Positions 34,759 to 44,418 of a stretch of 64,000 nt of DNA are shown here, in pieces. Where the stretch lies: contig NZ_LT635783.1 in NCBI RefSeq assembly GCF_900128455.1, positions 1,328,919 to 1,392,918 on the forward strand, in the 5' to 3' direction. The DNA comes from Bacteroides mediterraneensis. GTDB lineage: Bacteria; Bacteroidota; Bacteroidia; Bacteroidales; Bacteroidaceae. The notes under the pieces are model-generated. The model searched no databases and was not told where the DNA came from. It was given only the letters and a program-made list of their open reading frames with translations. The position numbers and the translations under genes are program-made. The stretch's first letter is position 1; every line of letters begins with the position of its first letter.

Positions 34759-34807
34759 AATCTTTACCTTTTTAATTAATACCTGTGTTGATAATCTCCC
34801 GTCGGGC

Positions 34808-35164
34808 TTATTTTTCCTGCTCGGCATTGTAGAGTGAAATATCTCCACGTTCACCGGTACGGATGCGGATGGAGTCTTCCACGGGGATGATGAAAATACG
34901 GCCGTCGCCGATTTCACCGGTGTAGGCCGATTTCAGGATGGCCTGTACGGTCTTTTCCACATTCTTCTCGCGCACCACAATGGAAATCAGGATACGTTCG
35001 ATGGAACTGGTGTCATATACCACCCCACGATAGATACGTCCTTCACGGGTCTTTCCGATACCTCTTACTTCATAGTAGGAGAACCATTCGATGTCGGCGG
35101 CCAGCAGTGCCTCCTTCACTTCTTCGAACTTGGTTCTACGGATGATTGCTTCAATTTTCTTCAT
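34808..35164 (-). CDS. glnK: PII-family nitrogen regulator
   Basis: A 118-residue PII protein: MKKIEAIIRRTKFEEVKEALLAADI is the usual start, and the C-terminal GEIGDGRIFIIPVEDSIRIRTGERG is the PII signature. The T-loop region reads GKTREGRIYRGVVYDTSSIERI. The YRGVVY Tyr occupies the usual uridylylation position, but the surrounding loop differs from the proteobacterial GQKGHTELYRG type. It is expected to bind ATP/ADP and 2-oxoglutarate and control AmtB and possibly GS-III. The gap to amtB is 49 nt. Confidence 0.93.
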   Translation of the reverse strand: MKKIEAIIRRTKFEEVKEALLAADIEWFSYYEVRGIGKTREGRIYRGVVYDTSSIERILISIVVREKNVEKTVQAILKSAYTGEIGDGRIFIIPVEDSIRIRTGERGDISLYNAEQEK

Positions 35165-35279
35165 AATGACGTTATATTTGTATATTGTATTGTTTTGTTA
35201 TCCTGTATAATCTTTTGCCTTAATTCTGACTAATACCTTGTCATCTCTCTTTTAATTGCTCTAATCGTATGTTTCTATA

Positions 35280-35981
35280 TTAAAAACTGAGTCCAAAAAC
35301 AAAATAGGCACCTTCTGTAGCCGGATTCCAAATGGCTTGGGCAAATACCGGAAGTGAGAAAGAGTCGGTAAACTTGATTTCTTTCGTGGCTTGCAGGCTG
35401 ATGTGGGAAACCTCAAATCCGTTAGCTCCGTTGTTGTAGAAACTTGTTTCCCAAGGAGTGGCTCCGATTTCAGCCGACCAGTCCAAACCTCCCAGCTTGA
35501 AGGGAGCGGCGATGCTGAAGTAGGAAGAATAGGCCCGGTCGCCATTGGCTTTCACTCCGTCGGCCCCTGCAAAGTTGGTGTACCAGTTGACGGCCAGTAC
35601 GCCAAAATCGTATCCCACCTGAGCTTCGAATACATGTGCTGTGTTGTGTGCGCCGTAATGGAAATACTGCGGTCCGTTGTTGAACCAGTAGTCGGTGACT
35701 GATACACTGAATCCTCCGGTGCTATACCCCAATGTCAGGTCGAATTCTTTTGTGTCGTCTTTGTCTATTCCCACAGAACCCCATCCTGAAAGAGAGAACC
35801 CTTTATAGGACACGGAGGCAGAAGGTTGAATGCTGACATTTCCTAAGTCCTGTCCACGCCAGATATATCCGCTGACAAGGTCAGCACCAATGCTGGCTTC
35901 TACTTTGTCTTGGGCCATCGAGATGGCTGGAGCTCCTGCTAATGTGAGCAATGCGACTCCGGTGAGATACATTCTTTTCAT
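35280..35981 (-). CDS. TorF-like putative porin of the ammonium operon
   Basis: A 233-residue OM beta-barrel with signal peptide (MKRMYLTGVALLTLAGAPAISMAQ). The mature start DKVEASIGADLVSGYIWRGQDLG resembles the TorF/Gcw_chp porin family (surface strand with YxWRG). Beta strands continue to the end, FVFGLSF, a typical barrel C-terminus closing in Phe. It lies 115 nt upstream of glnK in the same direction, with a good promoter only in front of itself, so it is probably the first gene of the glnK-amtB-glnN operon. It may let ammonium or small nitrogen compounds through the outer membrane; that is inference from position. Confidence 0.75.
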   Translation of the reverse strand: MKRMYLTGVALLTLAGAPAISMAQDKVEASIGADLVSGYIWRGQDLGNVSIQPSASVSYKGFSLSGWGSVGIDKDDTKEFDLTLGYSTGGFSVSVTDYWFNNGPQYFHYGAHNTAHVFEAQVGYDFGVLAVNWYTNFAGADGVKANGDRAYSSYFSIAAPFKLGGLDWSAEIGATPWETSFYNNGANGFEVSHISLQATKEIKFTDSFSLPVFAQAIWNPATEGAYFVFGLSF

Positions 35982-36087
35982 TTGCTTTCGTGTTTTTAGT
36001 TAATGTTGTCGTTAATAACCTCTTTAGTTGTATTGTCTTTTTGTATTGTATTTTCTTGTTTTGCCTTTCTTTTTGTTTTTCGATATG

Positions 36088-36119
36088 CAAATGTACTTCC
36101 TTTTAGACGTATATTTCAA
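36088..36119 (-). promoter_or_regulatory. Promoter of the porin-glnK-amtB-glnN operon
   Basis: Minus strand TTG (36117-36119), 21-nt spacer, TACATTTG (36088-36095). It predicts a leader of about 100 nt before the ATG at 35981. No NtrC-type or other operator was recognised. The 35982-36296 gap shows no coding feature. Confidence 0.6.
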
Positions 36120-36296
36120 TAAATAGCTCTCTTTTTTGTATTATATTTTTTATGGTGTCGGTTTGTTTCTTTTTTCCTCTATTATTGTTTTAAATTGAAA
36201 TATTTTATCCCTTGTTTTGTTTCATTTGTTTAATGCAGCAGAAATGCTTTCCGTTAAACGTGCCCTTTGAGGGTAGCTTTTGGCGTTGAAACAGGG

Positions 36297-36325
36297 TTGT
36301 GGAGTTTGTTTTTTCCGTACTTTTG
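36297..36325 (+). promoter_or_regulatory. Promoter of the ATP-grasp-like gene
   Basis: TTG (36297-36299), 18-nt spacer, TACTTTTG (36318-36325). RNA start near 36332, which excludes the GTG at 36299 as start codon. Confidence 0.55.
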
Positions 36326-36349
36326 TGTCATATTTTAATCCTGATGTGT

Positions 36350-37561
36350 ATGCATTCACCAGTATATTTGTTCAATCCTGACTATGATATGGCTATGGCC
36401 AATTTTACTCCTTATTACAAGGCACCGGCGGAAATCTTGCGGATGGCTGCCGATTTGTCGGTTCTTCCGGTGTGGTTTGCCGGGGAGGGTAGTGAAGTGA
36501 AAGTGGACTGTCTGGAGCGGGTAGCACTGTTTCGTTGTCAATTGGGTGAAATTTGTCCGGAAGGAGAAGGAAGGGAGATTTTGTCCGGGTTGCTTTCTTC
36601 GGTAGATTGGACGGCACAATGGCCCTCTGCCCGTTATGTACCTTGGGGATGGACCCCTGCTTTGGTGCATCGGTTACGTTTGGAAGGGGTGGACGAGGAG
36701 TTCCTTCCTACCGCAGAGGAAATGCAACGGATTCGTTATCTTTCATCCCGGGAGCGGTGTCTGGAGATATTGCCGGCATTTGCTGGTTGGGAAGGCATCT
36801 GTGGGGAGATGAAAGCTTGTAAGCAGTTGACTGAGGTAGATACGTTCATACGGGAAAGAGGGCAGGTTATCTTGAAAGCTCCCTGGTCGGGAAGTGGTAG
36901 AGGGCTTTGGAAGGTTTCTGCGGCAAGCTGGAATGCACAGCTGGCGGGATGGGCGTCCCGTATCTTGAAGGTACAGGGAAGGCTGATGGCAGAGCCCATT
37001 TATGACAAGGTGGCTGATTTTGCCATGGAGTTTTTCTCAGATGAGAATGGGGAGGTCCGGTTTGTGGGATATTCTTATTTTGAAACGGATGTGCACGGGA
37101 ATTATAAAGCAAACCGTCTGTTGAGTAATACTGCTATTGAGGAACGGCTTTCACGTTATGTGTCGTTGGAACGGTTGTCGTGTATCGGGGCTTGCCTGGA
37201 AGCGTCGTTGAAAAAGTTGCTGGGGCAAGCTTATCAGGGTTATTTAGGGGTGGATATGATGGTATGTCGTGTGGAAGACGGGTATCGGATACATCCTTGT
37301 GTGGAGATTAACCTGCGTATGAATATGGGGGTACTTTCCCGGATTTTATATGACAGGTACGTACATCCTTTGTCGGAAGGAGAATATGTGGTGGAACATT
37401 ACTTGCGTGAAGGGGAAGCACTCTCGTTTCATCGGGAGATGGTGGAAAGATATCCTTTGGAGTGGAAGGAGGGAAAGGTGGCATCTGGCTACCTTCCTCT
37501 GACGCCAGTGAGGGAAGATACCCGGTTTCAGGCTTATCTGCGGGTGGAAGTAGGGGCATAA
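36350..37561 (+). CDS. Predicted ATP-grasp-like protein, function unknown
   Basis: A 403-residue cytoplasmic protein without a signal peptide. The N-terminus PVYLFNPDYDMAMANFTPYYKAP is unusual and well defined. The middle and C-terminal parts resemble ATP-grasp enzymes: QVILKAPWSGSGRGLW near 180 (Lys and a Gly-rich loop for ATP), RLMAEPIYDKVADFAMEFF, GYLGVDMMVCRVEDGYRIHPCVEINLRMNMG near 325 (acidic and Asn residues for Mg). ATP-grasp enzymes ligate carboxylates to amines; the substrate is unknown. ATG 36350 is used; 36344 is also possible. Monocistronic, divergent from the ammonium operon and ended by a strong hairpin. Confidence 0.6.
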   Translation: MHSPVYLFNPDYDMAMANFTPYYKAPAEILRMAADLSVLPVWFAGEGSEVKVDCLERVALFRCQLGEICPEGEGREILSGLLSSVDWTAQWPSARYVPWGWTPALVHRLRLEGVDEEFLPTAEEMQRIRYLSSRERCLEILPAFAGWEGICGEMKACKQLTEVDTFIRERGQVILKAPWSGSGRGLWKVSAASWNAQLAGWASRILKVQGRLMAEPIYDKVADFAMEFFSDENGEVRFVGYSYFETDVHGNYKANRLLSNTAIEERLSRYVSLERLSCIGACLEASLKKLLGQAYQGYLGVDMMVCRVEDGYRIHPCVEINLRMNMGVLSRILYDRYVHPLSEGEYVVEHYLREGEALSFHREMVERYPLEWKEGKVASGYLPLTPVREDTRFQAYLRVEVGA

Positions 37562-37592
37562 AAAAAGTCCGGAGAACTTCCGGACTTTTTTA
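37561..37592. terminator. Bidirectional terminator
   Basis: AAGTCCGGA, loop GAAC, TTCCGGACTT with A-run before and T-run after. It serves the convergent genes on both sides. Confidence 0.9.
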
Positions 37593-37611
37593 TGTTTTGT
37601 AGGAATGAGGT

Positions 37612-39750
37612 TTAGAAGAAGAGATAACGTTTGTCTTCCACTTTTGCTTTCTGATACAGGTCATTGATGAGCTGGCTTCCTGCGATACGTGCGGCCATGT
37701 TGCTCAATGTGGCTTCTTCCTGTTTTGCATCAAATTTCTCATTGCCCTTATCCTTGGCATATACCTGAATCATATAAACACCTGCATTACCCTTGACAGG
37801 AGCGCTTACTTTGTTGACTGCGGTTTTGGCAGCTACAGCACCGATAACCGGTTCGCTGGCGCGTGTCACTGAAATATAAGCCGGTGCGCTGAAAGTAACG
37901 TGTTTTACTGAATCACTCACTGCATCTTTCATGCCTTTTACCTGAGCGATAGAGTTGTATTTCTTCATTTCAGCCATAATCTGGTCTGCTTTCTTGTCGC
38001 GACGGATTTCATTCTTCAGCATTTCTGCTACCGAGTTGATGTCACGGTAACCAGCTTCATGAATCTTGTCGAGAGCTACTACCATCAGGTGGTCGTTTTC
38101 ACCACATTCATACAGCGGAGAAACTTCACCCGGTTTTGCGGCGAAAATCCATTTCAGGGCTTCGCGAGTGGAACGTACACCACCTACATAGTGTTCTGCA
38201 CTGGAGAGGTCGGTGCGCGGTGTCAGTGTATAACCACTTTCTTCTGCATTCTTGACCATTGATTCGATGGTGGTGTTCTGTGCTACAAACTGGCTGAACT
38301 TGTTGTAGGCTGCATTGTAGGTTTCCTTGCTGAATTCAACCGGACGTTTTACTACAGCAACTTTATACTTGGTCTGCATACCTTTTTTGTCCATTACCTG
38401 CAGAATCAGGTTGGCCTGTCCCATGTTCACGTTTGTCAGTTCGTTTACAGGCTGGTTGAGCAGTGTGTTGATGAACTTGCTGTTGTCGGCATCCAATTCG
38501 GCACCTTCCCAGCTTTGTGAATTAACCCAAGTTGTTTCACCTGTCTGTCCGTAGATTTTAGCTACAGCAGCGAAGTCGGCTCCACCTTTCAACGCATTGT
38601 AGATACTGTCGGCCAGCGTCTTTGTCTTTTCTTCTGTGTCGGCATATACCTGAATCTGGCGGAACTGGATAGAATCAGGAGAAGAAACTTTGGCCAGCAC
38701 CTTGAAGGCATTGTAAGAATCGTCTGTCTGATTGTAGTAAGGGCCATATATTTCATTTACGCCTGTAGAGTCAAGACGGGCAGCCACATCGGCAGGGAGT
38801 ACCGTCTTTTTTACCGGAACGTCTGAATAGTTTACAGAAGAACCTGTAGAACGTACGAAGGTTCCGAAGTCAGTGGTTGTGTTAGCCAGCTGGCTGCTGT
38901 ATTCTGTTACTTCTTTTTCAACAGCTTTGCGGTCTGCATCCGACGGAACGACTTTCACATCGATGTAGCGGATGTCGCGTGTTTCTACCAGCTGCTTGAA
39001 CTGTTCTTTCTTTTCATTGTAACGGTCCTTGATTTCGCTGTCGGAAACCTGGATGGTTGAATCGCTGATAGAGCTGTAGGGAACACCAGCCAGCAGCAAA
39101 TCGCTTTGTTCTGTACGAGATTTGAATGCATCTTCTGCAGATACCGGATTCGAAATCAATGATTTTGTAACCAGATTCTGGTATTTTTCGGCCAACGTGC
39201 TTTCAGCCAGGGTCTTTTCTACGAACTTCCAGAAGGCGCCCATTTTCTGATAATATTCTACATATTGTGCCGGCATTTTGCTAGCGTCCATATTGGCATA
39301 GTCTACCAAGAATTTTTTCAGCATATCTTTATCGAACATGCCAGTCTGCGGATTACGGAACGGAGTCTGCATCAGCAACGGGTGAGTTCCTTGGTCGATG
39401 ATGGCTTGAATTTCGGCATCTGTCACTTTCAGACCCAGTTTCTTTGCCTGTTCAGCAATCAGTTTGTTGTTGACGTAGCTCTGCCATACCTGATCTTTTA
39501 CGTTGTTCAACTGATCTTCCGTGAGGGAATTCAGTCCGTTTGTCAGTTTGATGACTTCGCTGAGCTCATCTACCATCTTTTGATAATCTTGTGCACTGAG
39601 AACTTCCCCGTTCACTTCTCCTACGTCTTGTTTACCTTGATGCGGCTGGAGCACTTTCCATGCGTCTCCCGCAATGAATGCAAAAAGGGCAAGACCGATT
39701 ACGATGACCAATAAAGGTCCTTTGCTTCGAATTTTTTGTAAAGTTGCCAT
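37612..39750 (-). CDS. PpiD-like membrane-anchored peptidyl-prolyl isomerase
   Basis: A 712-residue periplasmic folding factor. An N-terminal anchor helix (GPLLVIVIGLALFAFIAGDAW) is followed by a SurA_N-like helical chaperone domain (residues about 40-240; VNGEVLSAQDYQKMVDEL). A parvulin-like region lies near 345-420 (FRQIQVYADTEEKTKTLADSIYNALKGGADFAAVAKIY), with a second weaker one near 520-560 (AKPGEVSPLYECGENDHLMVVALD). The size and layout match PpiD/SurA-type proteins of Bacteroidota that assist OM protein folding. Last gene of the coaX-to-PpiD run, 102 nt after the CBS-domain protein, and ends at a bidirectional terminator. Confidence 0.9.
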   Translation of the reverse strand: MATLQKIRSKGPLLVIVIGLALFAFIAGDAWKVLQPHQGKQDVGEVNGEVLSAQDYQKMVDELSEVIKLTNGLNSLTEDQLNNVKDQVWQSYVNNKLIAEQAKKLGLKVTDAEIQAIIDQGTHPLLMQTPFRNPQTGMFDKDMLKKFLVDYANMDASKMPAQYVEYYQKMGAFWKFVEKTLAESTLAEKYQNLVTKSLISNPVSAEDAFKSRTEQSDLLLAGVPYSSISDSTIQVSDSEIKDRYNEKKEQFKQLVETRDIRYIDVKVVPSDADRKAVEKEVTEYSSQLANTTTDFGTFVRSTGSSVNYSDVPVKKTVLPADVAARLDSTGVNEIYGPYYNQTDDSYNAFKVLAKVSSPDSIQFRQIQVYADTEEKTKTLADSIYNALKGGADFAAVAKIYGQTGETTWVNSQSWEGAELDADNSKFINTLLNQPVNELTNVNMGQANLILQVMDKKGMQTKYKVAVVKRPVEFSKETYNAAYNKFSQFVAQNTTIESMVKNAEESGYTLTPRTDLSSAEHYVGGVRSTREALKWIFAAKPGEVSPLYECGENDHLMVVALDKIHEAGYRDINSVAEMLKNEIRRDKKADQIMAEMKKYNSIAQVKGMKDAVSDSVKHVTFSAPAYISVTRASEPVIGAVAAKTAVNKVSAPVKGNAGVYMIQVYAKDKGNEKFDAKQEEATLSNMAARIAGSQLINDLYQKAKVEDKRYLFF

Positions 39751-39852
39751 TTAAAGTTATTATTTTTTTGTTTATTGTTTTTATATTTCTGCTATTAGCG
39801 CACGAAGATACAAAAAATACTGTTTAGTCGCTATTTTCTCTCAAAAAAATGC

Positions 39853-41109
39853 TTATTTCTGTGTAATCAGCTTCACCAGTTCAATTCGATTGGCGCTCAC
39901 TTTGATAATTTTGAAAGTGAAACCTTCCGTCTCGATGACTTCGTTTACTTTGGGAATGCTTTGGCATTCATTGAGGATAAGTCCGCCTATGGTCTGGTAA
40001 TCTTCGCTTTCCGGCAGGTTCAGGTTGAATGTCTCATTGGCTTTTTCTATGTCCATTCTTCCGGAAAAGATGTATTCGTTTTCTGAAATCTGTTTGGCTA
40101 CCGTAGAGGTCGTATCGTGTTCGTCTTCTATGTCACCTAAAATTTCTTCTATCAGGTCTTCCAGTGCCACAATGCCTGAAACTCCTCCAAATTCGTCCAC
40201 CACCACGGCCAATGAGCGTTTCTGCTGCTTGAAGATGCGCATTAACTTATGTGCAGCCATTGTTTCCGGAACGAATGGAATGCTGCGGATGTTATTCTGC
40301 CATTCTGTGGTTCCTTTGAACATTTCGGATGAATGGATGTAGCCTATGATGTTGTCAATATTGTCTTTGTACACGATGATTTTACTGATACCGTTCTCTA
40401 TGAATACTTTTTTCAGTTCGGCAAGGGAAGTCTCTGAATCTACGGCAATGATTTCTGTACGTGGAATCATGCAGTCACGTATCTTTACATTGGAAAAATC
40501 GAGTGCATTGCGGAATATTTTGATCTCATTGTCAATTTCTTCTCCTTCTTTTCCTTCTTCAATGCTGCTTTGTATGAAATAGTCCAGATCGACTTTGGTA
40601 AAGGCCTTTTCCCGGTCTTCCTTATTGGTCTTGACTCCCACAAGGTGCAGGATGCCGCTGGAAAGTACGGACGAGAAACGGCTGATGGGGTAGAGTAGGA
40701 TATAGCAGATGAAGGCAGGCAGACTGAATGCCTTTAGTGTTGCGTTGGGATTCAGCTTGAATAACGTTTTGGGAATGAATTCTCCTGTCACAAGAATAAT
40801 CAGAGTAGAGATGATGGTTTCTATCGATACAAGTAATGCTTGGTTGGAAATGACATCTGCAAGGATATAGTGTTCAATAAGTTGGGCCATCAAGATACCG
40901 TAGATAACTAGGGCGATGTTATTTCCCACCAGCATGGTAGAGATGAAATTATTGGAGTGTCGATAGAATACGGAGAGGATGTAAGACGACACATTGTTCG
41001 TCTTTTCCATCTCAAAACGTAGTTTATTGGAAGATACGAAGGCAATTTCCATTCCCGAAAAAAAAGCGGAAAATGCCATAGATATAAGTAACTGGATGAT
41101 AAGTCCCAT
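39853..41109 (-). CDS. CNNM/CBS/CorC-type membrane protein (GldE/hemolysin family)
   Basis: A 418-residue protein: DUF21 (CNNM) transmembrane domain at about 1-165 (FSAFFSGMEIAFVSSNKLRFE, VLVTGEFIPKTLF), a CBS pair at about 205-330 (MIPRTEIIAVDSETSLAELKKVF, VVDEFGGVSGIVALEDLIEEILGDIEDEHD) and a CorC_HlyC domain at about 345-415. The family is linked to Mg/Co efflux; in gliding Bacteroidota the close relative is GldE. No gliding genes lie in this window, so that role is not implied. The gap from lptC is 11 nt. Confidence 0.9.
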   Translation of the reverse strand: MGLIIQLLISMAFSAFFSGMEIAFVSSNKLRFEMEKTNNVSSYILSVFYRHSNNFISTMLVGNNIALVIYGILMAQLIEHYILADVISNQALLVSIETIISTLIILVTGEFIPKTLFKLNPNATLKAFSLPAFICYILLYPISRFSSVLSSGILHLVGVKTNKEDREKAFTKVDLDYFIQSSIEEGKEGEEIDNEIKIFRNALDFSNVKIRDCMIPRTEIIAVDSETSLAELKKVFIENGISKIIVYKDNIDNIIGYIHSSEMFKGTTEWQNNIRSIPFVPETMAAHKLMRIFKQQKRSLAVVVDEFGGVSGIVALEDLIEEILGDIEDEHDTTSTVAKQISENEYIFSGRMDIEKANETFNLNLPESEDYQTIGGLILNECQSIPKVNEVIETEGFTFKIIKVSANRIELVKLITQK

Positions 41110-41120
41110 GATAAATGGTT

Positions 41121-41741
41121 TTATTGGGGAGTCCGTGTGCTGTCTGCTTGCACAGCGTTGTCTTCAACCGTAAAAATACCTGTATTGTTATAAATTTGAT
41201 ATTCAGTCATCTGCTGGTTGGATTCAAAGCCGTATCCAGTCAGTACCTTGTCCACTTGTTCGATGCGTATAAATTTGTCTGAATAAATCTTTTCTTTGCC
41301 TTGATCCCAGAACATCAGTTCGGTATCGAATTTGTCGCCCCGCTGGCTTTGGATATGTACGTTTCCACGTAATTCCCAAAGTTTTTTGGGCTCATAGTAG
41401 TATGCTGTATCTGCTTTGATGCTGGCATCTATATGAAAAAGACTGTCAAACTTTTCCAGATAAATTCCTTTTTCGAAAGCCCAGAATGGAGGGTTTCTAT
41501 GACTGTAAATAAGCCATTCTGCCGTGATGATTTTATAGCGAATCATTCCGGAGTCGGAAATGAGTGTGGTAACTCCTGTAGTGCGCATGTCGGGCAGGGA
41601 GTCGCTTTCTTTTACGGCAGCGGCTGTGGATTGTTCTTTCTTCCCACATGCAGGAACAAAAAGAAACATAACAGTTGCCCATGTGGCAACTGTTATGTTT
41701 ATAAATAGTTTATATATGTGCTTTTTGAATTTGGCTGACAT
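41121..41741 (-). CDS. lptC: LPS-export protein LptC
   Basis: A 206-residue envelope protein that passes lipopolysaccharide from LptBFG to LptA. The N-terminus is a hydrophobic segment ending in FVPACGKK, lipoprotein-like, whereas proteobacterial LptC keeps a membrane helix. The body has LptC-like beta-jellyroll strands: SGMIRYKIITAEWLIY, FWAFEKGIYLEKFD, LWELRGNVHIQSQRGDKFDTELMFWDQGKEKIYSDKFIRIEQ, GYGFESNQQMTEYQIYNNTG. It is in the conserved Bacteroidales neighbourhood with coaX and the TPR/OM genes, 3 nt after the TPR gene. Confidence 0.85.
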   Translation of the reverse strand: MSAKFKKHIYKLFINITVATWATVMFLFVPACGKKEQSTAAAVKESDSLPDMRTTGVTTLISDSGMIRYKIITAEWLIYSHRNPPFWAFEKGIYLEKFDSLFHIDASIKADTAYYYEPKKLWELRGNVHIQSQRGDKFDTELMFWDQGKEKIYSDKFIRIEQVDKVLTGYGFESNQQMTEYQIYNNTGIFTVEDNAVQADSTRTPQ

Positions 41742-41744
41742 ATA

Positions 41745-43106
41745 TTATCTGATGGTTGTGGTTTCACCAATCCATCCGCCGATTGTGACAGAGTTACCTT
41801 TCTTCAAGCCCAGGAAGAAGAGGTCTTCATCTTTCGGAGTATGTCCGGCGTATGTGTTAATCAGTTTCTGAGCTTCTTCAGCCACACTCGGGTCTACGCT
41901 CTTTGCACGCTGCAATTTATCGATAGCGGCGAAATAAGTACATTTGTTCAATGCAGCTTCGTCACTCCAGTTCGGGCTTGATGCATACATCTGTGCAATC
42001 AGGATGTAAGCTTTACCATATTTGCTGTTGAAAGAAAGAGCCTTGTTTGCATATTGTTTTGCTTTGCTCAACTGTTTCTTGCTGAACAATACTACGGCAG
42101 CACTGTATGCATAATCAGCTTTCTTGTCTGCATCTTGTTCGAGTTCGATAGCCTGGTCAAAGTATTCCACACTCTTGTTCATGTCGCCTTTCTTGTAATA
42201 CATGTAGGCACATCCGGCTGCTGTGGCAGCTGTCGGTTCAATGGCATGAGCAGCTTCAGAGGCGATGAAATAAGCTTCTTCTTCTGTACACTTCAACATC
42301 TGCATGACGTTGATTACCTGTTTCAAATATTCCAGGTTGTTCTTGTTCTGGCTTACTTTCGGGCCATAGATAGCCTGCAAATTTTCGCAGCTTGCCGCAC
42401 CACTGTTGATGAAGTAGGCGTCTACATTGTCTTTAGCTGTCTTCAGTAATTTTTTGTCTCTTTCTTTAGTGGCAGCTTTCAGTGCTTCTTCTGCATAGCC
42501 TGAAGTTGTCAGATAGTCTTGGATGAATTGTTCTTTGTGTGCATCGTCACTTTTCAGTTTACGAGAGGACATATCCATCAGGTCCTGGAACATGAAGTAA
42601 TCGGAAGCGGCTTTTTCCAGGTCTACAGCTTCTTTGGTCATTTCATAAGCCTTGTTCACATCGATGTTTGATCCAGAGAACATGATGTAGTCATGTGCTT
42701 TCATACCCAGGATAGAGCCTTTAGTGGTAGGAGTTTTTACAAGCTGATTCAGGCCATCAAGGTACTTGATTCGCTGATCGTGTACAGCCATCAATTCGTC
42801 CAGATACTTCTTTTGTTGTGCGGCATCTTTTGAACTGGCAATCAGGGCACGCAGGATTTTGGCACCATTGGTGTAAGTACTTACTTGGGCCAAGGGAGCT
42901 TCTGTAAATACAGCCATCCATGGCTTGTATGCGTCAACAAAGTTGTCAGTTTTTACATATTCACTGTAAATACTGATGTTTTGCAAGCAGCGGAGACTAT
43001 CTTCTCCGTGTCCAAAACGAGAACCGTCTTCCACTCCTTTTTGAGCGAAAGTTGCTGTAGCGCTTAAAGACAACGCACACAGCATTGTAAACATTTTCAT
43101 TTTCAT
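41745..43106 (-). CDS. Secreted TPR-repeat protein
   Basis: A 453-residue periplasmic protein with signal peptide (MFTMLCALSLSATATFAQ). Helical repeats occur throughout, with clear TPRs at about 290-360 (AATAAGCAYMYYKKGDMNKSVEYFDQAIELEQDADKKADYAYSAAVVLFSKKQLSKAKQYANKALSFN). The ATG at 43106 is chosen; the frame opens at 43145, but that would put charged residues before the signal peptide. It probably scaffolds envelope assembly, judging by its operon with an OM protein and LptC; the direct role is unknown. Confidence 0.8.
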   Translation of the reverse strand: MKMKMFTMLCALSLSATATFAQKGVEDGSRFGHGEDSLRCLQNISIYSEYVKTDNFVDAYKPWMAVFTEAPLAQVSTYTNGAKILRALIASSKDAAQQKKYLDELMAVHDQRIKYLDGLNQLVKTPTTKGSILGMKAHDYIMFSGSNIDVNKAYEMTKEAVDLEKAASDYFMFQDLMDMSSRKLKSDDAHKEQFIQDYLTTSGYAEEALKAATKERDKKLLKTAKDNVDAYFINSGAASCENLQAIYGPKVSQNKNNLEYLKQVINVMQMLKCTEEEAYFIASEAAHAIEPTAATAAGCAYMYYKKGDMNKSVEYFDQAIELEQDADKKADYAYSAAVVLFSKKQLSKAKQYANKALSFNSKYGKAYILIAQMYASSPNWSDEAALNKCTYFAAIDKLQRAKSVDPSVAEEAQKLINTYAGHTPKDEDLFFLGLKKGNSVTIGGWIGETTTIR

Positions 43107-43146
43107 CGTATGTAAGATTAGTTGTTCATTGTGTTTATTTTTCATA

Positions 43147-44418
43147 TTAATTTACTCTCCATTTCATGAACCAGTGTTCATTGAATGTCAAACCGATTTT
43201 CAAGACGAAGCGATTTTCTGATAGCATGTCGCTTGCTGATGGTTTGGCATGAATGTATTGTCCGGTAATACTTAAGACACTGTTTCGCTGATAGAGCTTC
43301 AAAGGTAATCCAAATCCAAAACTTACTCCATATTCTTTCGGTCCTTCCACCATACTCTGTGCGACAGGTATCTGGAGATTGGAGTTTGCATAATAGGCAC
43401 CGAGTCTGTAACGTACACGGCTGAAATAATTTCGTCCGTATTCTTTAGGCAGGAATTCTGCTCCCACGGCAACCTTGGTGCGGTCTTGATATAAATCTGT
43501 CCGGTTGTTGTATTTTACTCCGCCCCATTTCTGGAGTGTGTAATCTGCCTCTACTGTCAGATTTTTTTTATGTTTCCATGCCAGTCCGGCTCCATAGATA
43601 TGGGGTATTCCATAAGAGTCATTTATTTGTTGTTCGCTGACCACGGAGTAGTTGCTTCCATTGGTTATCTGGGTACCTTGAGTGTCATGGCCATTAAGTA
43701 CGTGTCCCAAACTGTAGGTCAGTCCCAGTGTCATTTCATCTTCCTTGTTAATCGGCTGGGTGTATTGGAGACCGAAGCTCGCATGATAACTGCTTATTGA
43801 CACCGTGTTGTATGTGATGGTCCGGTCTCCTCCGTTACTGAGTGTTGCCGTTGTCTGGTATTTTAGTTTACCATATAAATAACCGATATTGGCACCAATT
43901 GACAGTTTGTCAAAGATCTTGAAACCTAATCCTCCGAAGATTTGTTGCAGGCCTCCGTCACCATAAAAATTATTAGAGATGGTGACATCGCTGCTGTTTT
44001 CTATCGATTTGGTTCTGGTAAAGTTATATCCTACGGTAGAAAATGGAGTATATCCAATGGTCATTCCCAATCGGGGATGGAGCCTGAACTGCATACCGAT
44101 ATAGTCAAAACTGGAGTTTTTTGCATTTGTTTTGTATTGTCCTTCTTGAAAGTTTGAGCTTTTTAGTGACATTCCTGCATCGAAAATGAAGGAAAGTGAA
44201 TCTACAGCTGTGTAAGATGCTGGATTCATGGCGTTTATGTGTTCATTTGTTCTGAGTGCATATCCCACTCCTCCCATTGCCGAGTTGTTTGTGAAGCTTT
44301 GATCAAACATGTCGCCTAACCCATAACGCGTGTAAGGTGAATTGGTGCTTATTTGTGCACTCACAATAGTGGCACTTGCTATAAACCATGAACCAACAAG
44401 TATCTTTTTACTTAACAT
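43147..44418 (-). CDS. OM beta-barrel protein, FadL/PorV-like start
   Basis: A 423-residue barrel with signal peptide ([17 protein letters not shown]). The mature N-terminus [30 protein letters not shown], with later INAMNPASY, is the FadL-like plug pattern of Bacteroidota OM proteins. Repeated amphipathic strands follow ([37 protein letters not shown]). It overlaps the coaX 3' end by 11 nt and is followed by the TPR gene, so it is in one operon with envelope-biogenesis genes. Substrate unknown. Confidence 0.8.
   Translation of the reverse strand: MLSKKILVGSWFIASATIVSAQISTNSPYTRYGLGDMFDQSFTNNSAMGGVGYALRTNEHINAMNPASYTAVDSLSFIFDAGMSLKSSNFQEGQYKTNAKNSSFDYIGMQFRLHPRLGMTIGYTPFSTVGYNFTRTKSIENSSDVTISNNFYGDGGLQQIFGGLGFKIFDKLSIGANIGYLYGKLKYQTTATLSNGGDRTITYNTVSISSYHASFGLQYTQPINKEDEMTLGLTYSLGHVLNGHDTQGTQITNGSNYSVVSEQQINDSYGIPHIYGAGLAWKHKKNLTVEADYTLQKWGGVKYNNRTDLYQDRTKVAVGAEFLPKEYGRNYFSRVRYRLGAYYANSNLQIPVAQSMVEGPKEYGVSFGFGLPLKLYQRNSVLSITGQYIHAKPSASDMLSENRFVLKIGLTFNEHWFMKWRVN

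Noticed and set aside
39853-41109. Part of a gliding/type IX secretion locus (GldE)
   Set aside because: No other Gld, Spr or Por genes in the window; the CNNM/CBS family is broader.
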